A DNA stretch of 64,000 bases from CAVROP01 sp050008495 (lineage in GTDB: Bacteria; Acidobacteriota; Terriglobia; UBA7540). The translations under genes were made by a program, and so were the position numbers. Under the pieces are notes generated by a model. That model ran no database searches and was not told the DNA's origin. It saw only the letters and a list, made by a program, of their open reading frames with translations. Location of the stretch: positions 3,100-67,099 of the forward strand of contig JBEKMN010000068.1 of NCBI GenBank assembly GCA_050008495.1, in the 5' to 3' direction. Below are positions 44,963 to 52,508 of this stretch, in pieces; within the stretch, counting starts at the first letter, position 1, and every line of letters starts with the position of its first letter.

Positions 44963-47605
44963 ATGTTCGATCTACGAAGCATCATTGCAGGTGTCCGCGC
45001 ACTGTTCCGAAAGAAGCAAATGGAACGGGAAATGGATGAGGAGCTTCGCGGCTATCTCGACGCTGCGGTGAAAGAAAAGGTGCGCTCGGGAATGAATCAA
45101 GAGGAAGCGCTGCGTGCGGCGAGAATTGAAATGGGCAGCATGGATGCAGTGAAAGAAGAAATCCGCAGCGCCGGCTGGGAATCGACTCTCGAGACGATCT
45201 GGCAAGATTTGCGCTTCGGTTTGCGTGTGCTGCGCAGGAATCCCGGTTTTACGGCCGTGGCGGCGCTGACGTTGGCCCTCGGCATCGGTGGGACCGCGGT
45301 CGTCTTCAGCCTGCTCGATGCGGTCTTGCTGCGGCCCCTGCCCTACCCCTATTCGGAGCGGCTATTCAGACTCTTTCCCCTCGAGGGCAAGAGAAAACGC
45401 GGTGTCGAGCAGGCGTCATACGCGGACTTCCGCGATTGGCAGCGTCAAACCCGCACGTTCGAATCCCTGGCCGCCTATGGAGGTGACTCTCTGAATCTGA
45501 CAGGCACGGCGGAACCCGAGCGCGTTCAGGCTTCGACCGTCACGCCCGGCTTCTTCGCGACCTTGGGAGTTAGCCCTGTGCTTGGGCGCGAATTCAGGAG
45601 CGATGACGCCGAAAGCGTGGCCATCTTGAGTTACGCGCTCTGGCAGAGGCGATTCGGCGGCGATGCAGGAATCGTCGGCAAACCGATCCACGTCGAGGGG
45701 CGTGCCTACACGGTCGTCGGCGTGTTGCCGCCCGAGGTTCGCTTTCGATCACACCCCTGGGCGACCCCGGCGTCCGACATCTTCGTACCTGTCGTTCCAA
45801 CCCCGGCCCGTAATTGGCATAGCGTGCGGGTGTTGGGACGCCTTGCCCCGGGTGTAAGCAAAGAGCAGGCGCTGGCGGAGATTAACGGCATCGCCGCCCG
45901 TCTCAAGCAAGCCTATCCCGAGTCGGAAGCGCTTGGAATCGCTTTCGAACCGCTCGCGCAATACGTCGTTTCGGGCGCCGACCAGACTGTGTGGCTTCTG
46001 TTGGGCGCAGTCGCCTTCGTGCTTCTCATTGCGTGCGCCAACGTCGCGAACCTGCTCTTATCCCAGGGTGCCGCGCGCGAGCGCGAGATGGCCATCCGCA
46101 CGGCGGTGGGGGCCAGCCGCGGTCGCATCTTGCGCCAACTGTTAACCGAAAGCCTGCTCCTGGCAAGTTCCGGCGGCGCGATTGGCATCGCGCTGGCTTA
46201 TTGGGCAATACCACTGGTGGTGCGCATTGCGCCGCCGTTCAGTTCCCTGTTCTCGCGGCTCGAAGATGCCCATCTCCACCTTAATTGGACGGTGCTGGGC
46301 TTCAGCGCGCTCTTGTCGGCGCTCTCGAGCGTTCTGTTCGGCGTTTTGCCTGCTTGGAAAGCTACCCGACCTGCGCAAAGCTCCTTCGCCGCCAGTCGCG
46401 CGGGCGGGATGCGCGGAGGACTGATGGCGCTCGAAGTTGCCTTGTCCCTAGTTTTGCTGGTCGGCGCAGGCCTGATGATGAAGAGCCTCATTCGTCTGCT
46501 GGAAGTTGACGTGGGTTTCCGCACCGAACATCTGCTGACCATGCAGGTGAGTCTTTCTGAGGCGAAGTACTCCACACCTGAAAAGCAGGCTGCGTACTTC
46601 GACCAAGTCCTGCAGCGCCTCGCGGCAATGCCTGCGGTCCTCTCGGCCGGCACCGTCACGGACCTCCCGTTAACGCGCAACGAGACATCGAACGGGTTCG
46701 AGATTCCGGGACCACATCCCGGGCAGGGCACAGCGGGCTACCATGCCCTCAGCGCGGGTTATTTTCGCACCATGGGAATACCGTTGTTGAATGGCAGAGA
46801 GCTGGAGATGGGTGACTCTGCAAACTCACCCTTGGTCGGCGTGATCAACCGCAGCATGGCCGGCAAATACTGGCCGAACGAGAATCCCGTGGGCAAGACA
46901 ATCGTAGTTTACCGCTTCGTGGCCGAGCGAACCTCCGCAGGCACGCACGTCCAGTTCAAACCGCACATGCTCGCGATCGTCGGAATCGTGAGTGATATTC
47001 GGCAACTCGGGCTGGATGCGCCGCCTGATCCTGAGCTTTTCATGCCCTACGACCAATGGCCGGCGCAGGAGATGTCGCTGGTGCTGCGCGTCGCCGCAGA
47101 GCCGTCATCGCTGATTCCTCAAGTCGAGAAAGAGATCTGGCGAGTCGATCCCGACCAGCCGGTCACCGATATCAAGACCATGGATGAATGGGTGGCCAGA
47201 GAAGCCGCGGGAAGGCGGTTCATCTTGCTATTGATTGGGGCTTTCGCGTCGATCGCAGCGGTGCTGGCGGCAGTGGGCATCTACGGCGTGGCTTCTTATG
47301 GTATGCGGCAGCGAACCCACGAAATCGGTGTTCGCATGGCCCTGGGCGCACGAGGGCAGCAGGTTGTTTGGCTGATTCTCCGCCAGAACCTCAGTTGGCT
47401 CGTGATCGGAATCGCCGCTGGAATTGCAGGCGCGTTCGCCTTGACGCGGCTGCTAGCTTCATACCTTTATTCGGTGCGGCCTACTGACGCTTCAACCTTT
47501 GGGCTCATCGTGCTCGTGCAATTGGCAATCGCCGCGTTGGCCAGCTTCATCCCCGCGCGCCGAGCGACGAAGGTTGATCCCATGGTGGCGCTGCGCTACG
47601 AATGA
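44963..47605 (+). CDS. ADOP-family FtsX-like permease 3
   Basis: 880 residues from the ATG at 44963, with GGGAGGT upstream. Prefix domain (VRALFRKKQMEREMDEELRG), helix GFTAVAALTLALGIGGTAVV, two MacB core/FtsX modules, C-terminus IPARRATKVDPMVALRYE. Its prefix differs from those of ADOP 1 and 2 and is paired with its own PadR, so this is a separate transcription unit rather than a recent tandem copy. Convergent with the S53 peptidase. Confidence 0.9.
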   Translation: MFDLRSIIAGVRALFRKKQMEREMDEELRGYLDAAVKEKVRSGMNQEEALRAARIEMGSMDAVKEEIRSAGWESTLETIWQDLRFGLRVLRRNPGFTAVAALTLALGIGGTAVVFSLLDAVLLRPLPYPYSERLFRLFPLEGKRKRGVEQASYADFRDWQRQTRTFESLAAYGGDSLNLTGTAEPERVQASTVTPGFFATLGVSPVLGREFRSDDAESVAILSYALWQRRFGGDAGIVGKPIHVEGRAYTVVGVLPPEVRFRSHPWATPASDIFVPVVPTPARNWHSVRVLGRLAPGVSKEQALAEINGIAARLKQAYPESEALGIAFEPLAQYVVSGADQTVWLLLGAVAFVLLIACANVANLLLSQGAAREREMAIRTAVGASRGRILRQLLTESLLLASSGGAIGIALAYWAIPLVVRIAPPFSSLFSRLEDAHLHLNWTVLGFSALLSALSSVLFGVLPAWKATRPAQSSFAASRAGGMRGGLMALEVALSLVLLVGAGLMMKSLIRLLEVDVGFRTEHLLTMQVSLSEAKYSTPEKQAAYFDQVLQRLAAMPAVLSAGTVTDLPLTRNETSNGFEIPGPHPGQGTAGYHALSAGYFRTMGIPLLNGRELEMGDSANSPLVGVINRSMAGKYWPNENPVGKTIVVYRFVAERTSAGTHVQFKPHMLAIVGIVSDIRQLGLDAPPDPELFMPYDQWPAQEMSLVLRVAAEPSSLIPQVEKEIWRVDPDQPVTDIKTMDEWVAREAAGRRFILLLIGAFASIAAVLAAVGIYGVASYGMRQRTHEIGVRMALGARGQQVVWLILRQNLSWLVIGIAAGIAGAFALTRLLASYLYSVRPTDASTFGLIVLVQLAIAALASFIPARRATKVDPMVALRYE

Positions 47606-47671
47606 TCGTCGATCTGCGATTGCCGATTGTCGATTGAGAATAGTTTCGAGTTTCGATTTTCCAGTTTCCGT
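47604..47671. repeat. Heptamer array (GATTGCC/GATTGTC)
   Basis: Degenerate 7-bp units (GATCTGC, GATTGCC, GATTGTC, GATTGAG, then GAGTTTC, GATTTTC) begin at the ADOP 3 stop codon. Confidence 0.65.
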
Positions 47672-47706
47672 TTATTGCCCTTCCGCCATCGACATCGTGG
47701 TTGTGG

Positions 47707-50700
47707 TTAGTCCACGCTCACCGAAATCGCCACGCTATGGCTCGTGCTCGGCCCCGTGCCCTGCACGGTGACGGTCCCGGATTCGGAGGGCGCGGGATTC
47801 ACTCCCCCGCCGCCGCCTCCGCAACTAAGGCCGGCCACGAACGCCGCCATGAGCGCGGCGCCGAACGCAATCAGCCGCACCCACTTCCTCAGCAGCAGAG
47901 TTTGCGAATCACGCCTGTGCAGGGCGATCAAGAACGCCAGCAGCAACCCGAGCCCCGCCCAAGTTTGCGTCCCGCGCGCGTTCAGTCGGCGTACTTTCTG
48001 CCACGCGGGGAAAGTCGATGCAGAGAAGGAGGCCGCGATGGTTACAGTGGCCGTGTTGTTGCTGTCGAGCGCTCCGACTGAGCAGGTCACGCCCGCCAGT
48101 GTGCTGGAGACGCTGCAGGAGAAAGTCACGCTGTTCCCGGAAAGCCCATTGATCGGCGTGAAACTAAGCGTGGACGTGGCGCTGTTGCCGGGGCTTATCG
48201 TCAAGGTGGTGGGGGAAGCACTCAGCGAAAAATCCCCGGGGACGGTAGTGAAGCTGAAGACGCTCGACCAAGCCCCATACACCCCGCCAGAAGAGGACAA
48301 AGCTTTGACCTGCCAATAGTATGTTCCCGCAGCGAGATTACCCGCAGTCGGAGCGCTGGGCGGAGTGTAAGAGGTTGCATTGACCTTCGTGCCCGTTGAG
48401 CAACCTGAACAGGTCCCGACGGCAGGATTGGTGGGCAAGACACCCGGCGTCTTGGCAACGAATAAGAGATAGCCGGCATTCCCTATGACCGCGCTCCAAC
48501 TGAAATTGGGCGGCACCGAGACCCCTGTCGCGCCATTGGCTGGCGCCGTCAGCGCCGGCGCGGCCAAGGCTGGACCGGCCGTCGTGAAGCTGAAAACGTT
48601 CGACCACGCGGCCGTTCCACGGGCGGCGGATGGCTCGCGGGCCTGCACCTGCCAAAAGTAAATGCCGGCAGCCAGAGCGCTGGGCGGAGTGTAAGCGTTC
48701 GAATTCGTGTCGGTCTCGTCGACAATCGCGCAGGCATTGCAAGTGGCCGTTGCAGGGTCGGTGGGCAGGCCGGTAGGACTGTTTGCGATCAGAATTCGAT
48801 AACCGGCGTTGCCGGCGACGTTCGTCCAACTGAATTGAGGGGCCAGAGAAACTCCGGCGGCCCCGTTAGCAGGTGCGGTCAAGGCGGGAGCCGGCAGGTT
48901 TCCGGCAACCGACGAGCCCCACGCCTCGACCAGGTCGAAAGCATCAACCGAGCCTAGACCAGTAGCCTGGTCATAGCCGGCGCCGGCATTATACCCGAAC
49001 TGGAAGGGCGCGGCGCCGGGGCAATCGGTGGAGCCTGGCGAGCACGGCACGATGTTGTTACCGCTGGTGATGTCGTGGATCGCCGCAGGCGCGGCGGCGG
49101 CCAGGGAATAGAGAACAGGATTGATGTTGCCCTGGCCTTCGGGAGTGTTCATCTTTTGGTTGATCAGGGCAACCATTCCCGCAAAGCAAGGCGCCGCCAC
49201 GGAGGTTCCGCCCCCCACCGTCAGGTCCTGCTGACTATCACGGAACCCCTCGACACAGCTCCCCTGAACACACAACAGGCTCGGGTCGTGAAAGAGGGAA
49301 GAATTAAGGGAAAGGTCAGGGACGTCGCGGGCAGCGTCGTTCGGCACTCCGGTGCCTGTCTGCCAACTCGGTTTGGAGAAGAAAGCGCTGGCTCCCCCTC
49401 CTCCGGCCAATAGCTCATGTTGCGTGTTCGAGGGTGACGACGTGTCGTTCCAGGCCATCTCGGGGATGTAGGAGAGGGCGGAGAGGGGGACATCCACGCC
49501 GTTGGTATCCGCAATCCAGTAGACCCCCGAGCCCTCATGGAATTCCGTCCCACCCAGGCCAGTCACGTAAGGAAGGCTGGAGGGCCAATTGACCGCCAAG
49601 CCGGTGGTGGCGGCCGTGGTCGAAAGGCCGCCCTCGCAACCGGCGGGGCCAGTGTCGCCGGCAGCGGCCACTAGGGTCTGCCCTTGTGCATTTGCCTGCT
49701 GGGCGAGATTGGCAAGGGCCGTGAGGTTCGCGGAACCCAGCATCGCTTCGCACTCCCCGTAGCTGATGCTGATGACCGGGGCGGTCTTGTTGTCAATGGC
49801 ATACTGCAAGGCCTTACCGACTCCTTTGGCGCCGCCGTTCACGAAAACAATCGTGGCATTCCTGGCCACCGCGCCTGCCCACTCCACGTCGGTGCTGGCT
49901 TCGCCGATATCGTCGGAAACGACGCCAGGATCCGTGGCGCCGGGAATCAAGACGACTTGGGGCGAGTTTGGCGGCAGCCCCGCGGCATTGCGGAAGGCTG
50001 TGATATCGCTATTGGCGCTCGGGTCGCTATAAAGGTCCGTCTGCCCCATCACCGCAATCGACTGCCCCGTGCCGTCGATTCCCGCGGAGTAAAGGCTGTT
50101 GAGGTCATAGATAACGGCGAAATCGCCTGGGGCAACGTAGGTGTTCCCGCTAATATAAGAGGTAAATGCCGGAGTGAGACCCGCGCTCACTTTGCGGACC
50201 ACACCGCCCGGCTTGAGCGGGTAATTGTCCAAGCCGTGAATGGCCAGCACCACCCCCGCCAGGGCGCTGGGGACGGAAGGCTCCGTCGCGTTGGCATAGT
50301 ACGTCGCGTCGTGGAAGGAGAAATTGTGAATCTCGGTTTGGAAAGCAGTTTGCACCTGACTTGCGGTCCCCGAGAAAGAAACCCAAGTGCGGCTGCGAGC
50401 CTTCCAGGTCACAGTGAAACCCTGCCCCTCGAGCCAAGCCACGACCTTGTTCAAGTCATTCTGGCTCAGCCCAAACCGGTCGGCGAACTGCTCCGGCGTC
50501 AGCCAACGGTGGAAGCTCGGCGAAAAGGGGTTTTGCAGGTCGTCCAAAAGCGCCGTCAACTCGGACTGCCGGCTCGCGGCGAACGCGAACGTCAGGGAGA
50601 TGTTCTCCAGCCGGAGGGAGCCGTCGGCGCGTCCCAGGTCGTTTTCAGGCCGGAACATGGGACGAACGTTGCCTTGGAGCGCGACCCGCGAAGCGTTCTC

Positions 50701-50817
50701 AATCGCCTGCACGATGCGCTCCTGCCCCGGGTCTTGGGCGAAGGCAAAAGGGATGAGCGAGAAGGCCAACCCCCAGATTCCAACCCACTTCATCCGCGAG
50801 ATTGCTATCGGTTGCAT
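47707..50817 (-). CDS. Secreted S53 (sedolisin/kumamolisin) peptidase
   Basis: 1036 residues. Signal peptide (WVGIWGLAFSLIPFAFAQ), then a pro-kumamolisin activation domain (about 30-200, FHRWLTPEQFADRFGLS), then the S53 catalytic domain with E306 and D310 (GEASTD) and nucleophile S539 (GGTSVAAP). Two Ig/FN3-like repeats follow (each opening ALTAPANGA). Next come a further beta domain and a C-terminal part with two hydrophobic helices and a CGGGGGG stretch. S53 enzymes are acid-active serine-carboxyl peptidases, suited to acidic soil. The C-terminal helices suggest surface anchoring or sorting. Convergent with ADOP 3. Confidence 0.92.
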   Translation of the reverse strand: MQPIAISRMKWVGIWGLAFSLIPFAFAQDPGQERIVQAIENASRVALQGNVRPMFRPENDLGRADGSLRLENISLTFAFAASRQSELTALLDDLQNPFSPSFHRWLTPEQFADRFGLSQNDLNKVVAWLEGQGFTVTWKARSRTWVSFSGTASQVQTAFQTEIHNFSFHDATYYANATEPSVPSALAGVVLAIHGLDNYPLKPGGVVRKVSAGLTPAFTSYISGNTYVAPGDFAVIYDLNSLYSAGIDGTGQSIAVMGQTDLYSDPSANSDITAFRNAAGLPPNSPQVVLIPGATDPGVVSDDIGEASTDVEWAGAVARNATIVFVNGGAKGVGKALQYAIDNKTAPVISISYGECEAMLGSANLTALANLAQQANAQGQTLVAAAGDTGPAGCEGGLSTTAATTGLAVNWPSSLPYVTGLGGTEFHEGSGVYWIADTNGVDVPLSALSYIPEMAWNDTSSPSNTQHELLAGGGGASAFFSKPSWQTGTGVPNDAARDVPDLSLNSSLFHDPSLLCVQGSCVEGFRDSQQDLTVGGGTSVAAPCFAGMVALINQKMNTPEGQGNINPVLYSLAAAAPAAIHDITSGNNIVPCSPGSTDCPGAAPFQFGYNAGAGYDQATGLGSVDAFDLVEAWGSSVAGNLPAPALTAPANGAAGVSLAPQFSWTNVAGNAGYRILIANSPTGLPTDPATATCNACAIVDETDTNSNAYTPPSALAAGIYFWQVQAREPSAARGTAAWSNVFSFTTAGPALAAPALTAPANGATGVSVPPNFSWSAVIGNAGYLLFVAKTPGVLPTNPAVGTCSGCSTGTKVNATSYTPPSAPTAGNLAAGTYYWQVKALSSSGGVYGAWSSVFSFTTVPGDFSLSASPTTLTISPGNSATSTLSFTPINGLSGNSVTFSCSVSSTLAGVTCSVGALDSNNTATVTIAASFSASTFPAWQKVRRLNARGTQTWAGLGLLLAFLIALHRRDSQTLLLRKWVRLIAFGAALMAAFVAGLSCGGGGGGVNPAPSESGTVTVQGTGPSTSHSVAISVSVD

Positions 50818-50931
50818 AACTGTCCGTAGCGGCTCCAGAACTGCGGGTCGTTTTCGCAGGACTTGGCCTTTCTTGCTCCTTTTGCGATAGAATAGTTGTC
50901 AATCTGCGCGCAAGACGCGCATAATTTGCCG

Positions 50932-51230
50932 CATTTAAAAAGGTGACTTCCTTTGTTTTCAACCACTTCTTAGCTTCGTTCCCACTATTTTCGTATTTTC
51001 GCAAGCGTCTCCGGATTTGCCACAGCCGGTCAATCTGGAAGCCTGACGCATTTCCCCTTCCGGTCCGCCGCCAGTAACTGTGCAGCGTCAAAAGCTACGA
51101 GTTTTGCGTTTAATGCGCGCATTGTGCACTCAATTTGAGTTCGTTTTGAGTTCGTTTTTCAGCCCTCTTCCTTTGTTTTCAAGTACTTCTTAGCTTCGTT
51201 CCCACTGTTTTTCATTTTTTGTATTTCCTG
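50932..51230. repeat. Tandem array B, units of about 220 bp
   Basis: Two units: CTTCCTTTGTTTTCAA recurs at 50948 and 51168, followed in both by CTTCTTAGCTTCGTTCCCAC. The second unit has the full head ATGCGCGCATTGTGCACTC and two TTTGAGTTCG copies, as in array A at 30.3-30.8 kb; the first unit lacks the TTTGAGTTCG part. Orientation is the same as in array A. It lies just upstream of the S53 gene. Confidence 0.75.
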
Positions 51231-51840
51231 GCTCTCCCTGCCAGTCGGCACGATCCTGCCATCCCTCGCGCCCGGTCGTTTTCTGGCGCCCGGCTACGAC
51301 AATGTGTCCACAAGCTAAACACAACGATAGCCTACTCCATCTTCGTGAAATTGTCAAGCAAAAGGCAGGTAGTGGTCGAGTTTGCCGGTGCAGCGGCGAG
51401 TTTAGCTCACCAATCGGCGGCATCTGCCAAAAGTGCGAAAAAAGCGAGGGAGGAGTTCTTCGCCCAGCCTGGCCAAACCATGCCAGCGAGACTGACGCCG
51501 ACAAAATGTCGTCAAGCGGCCCGCGTGTGGCGTGATCGAGCGGTCCCGCCGCTTCCCCAAAAGCCCGGATGCTTGACCCAGGTCACATCTGCGGTTCTCC
51601 TGTACGTCGAAGCCAGTTCTCAGATTGGGTCGGAGTTGCCGACGATCCGCCCTCAACCGCCCGGCAGCATATCGGCGTGTAGGTCGTTTCTCGTCAACTC
51701 GACCGCTTCTGTCTAACGTCAGCGGGGGTGTCTTCCGACGGCAATGCAAGGCCGAGCCCAATGCCCCTCCAGTTTCAGACATCCGGTCGGTTGAATTGTC
51801 GTGATCAGCCGGCACGCGAGACGGCGATGGAGCGGACTGG

Positions 51841-51872
51841 GCGCAGACATAAAGTCGAACTCTGCGCCACCC
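51841..51872. repeat. Left copy of palindromic direct repeat flanking the GmrSD module
   Basis: GCGCAGACATA, about 10 variable bases, TCTGCGCCACCC. The ends GCGCAGA/TCTGCGC are complementary. A second copy in the same orientation is at 55217-55249, after the DUF262 gene. Twenty-two of about 32 positions match, concentrated in the arms. Confidence 0.65.
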
Positions 51873-51969
51873 GCAATTTATGGCCTTGTCACGTGCTTTG
51901 CAAATTGGTTGAGTGCGCTTGGACTCTAACTTGCACATAACAAGCAATGGTCAGCGCGAAAAGGCACAG

Positions 51970-52461
51970 ATGAGGGAGAGCTTGGACGTCCGAAAGGTCG
52001 CGGAAACATTGTTTGCCAAGGCTAAGGAGATTCTACAAGAGCACGGTGATCTGACTCCGGCAGGATTTGTCTTAGAGGCCTCGGGCGAGCTTGAAGTTAT
52101 TGACCTTTATGGCCCGGATGCGGCGGCGAGACGTGAACGGGCGGGAGAGTTCCGACAGAAAGCGCGGCGTGCCACTGCTGTAGCCTCCTTCACCGTCGGC
52201 CAGAAAACCTATCAGGTGTTTGATCCGTTCCGACCCGAAGAGGCCGGCAAAATGCCGGCCGGTTGGCTCGAAGACCGCCAAGAACACGACTGCATTGAGA
52301 TGCGGATTGAAGCGCCAGGACAGGAACCGAAGTGCGTCATCGTTCCCTTCCGCCGGCAGCGCAACGGTATGGTTGAGTTTGGAGAACAGTGGGAAGGCCC
52401 GGAGGATTTCAAGGGGCCCGCACCGCCGTCGTGCGAGGGCGAAGAAGGGCCGACAAATTAG
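51970..52461 (+). CDS. Small unknown protein before the GmrSD-like gene
   Basis: 163 residues from the ATG at 51970; the frame opens at 51913, but that part looks non-coding. It reads KVAETLFAKAKEILQEHGDL, GFVLEASGELEVIDLYGPD, FTVGQKTYQVFDPF and CVIVPFRRQRNG: a soluble alpha/beta protein with no motif I recognise. It ends 47 bp before the DUF262 gene, on the same strand and inside the same flanking repeats, so it may be part of that system or simply a passenger. Confidence 0.65.
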   Translation: MRESLDVRKVAETLFAKAKEILQEHGDLTPAGFVLEASGELEVIDLYGPDAAARRERAGEFRQKARRATAVASFTVGQKTYQVFDPFRPEEAGKMPAGWLEDRQEHDCIEMRIEAPGQEPKCVIVPFRRQRNGMVEFGEQWEGPEDFKGPAPPSCEGEEGPTN

Positions 52462-52508
52462 GAGCGTGAAGGACGGAATTCGACTCGCAGTAAGGACGAC
52501 GATTTGAG

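Larger units (their letters stand above)
50818..51969. other. 1.15-kb intergenic stretch with tandem array and palindrome
   Basis: Holds tandem array B (50932-51230) and the left copy of the palindromic direct repeat (51841-51872). From 51300 to 51830 I see no gene; frames on both strands of 75-180 codons exist but show no motif, no ribosome site and no coherent composition. Confidence 0.55.

Noticed and set aside
51219..51947. Frames of 75-180 codons on both strands between array B and the GmrSD module
   Set aside because: No motif, no ribosome site, overlapping frames on both strands and low-complexity Arg-rich translation.
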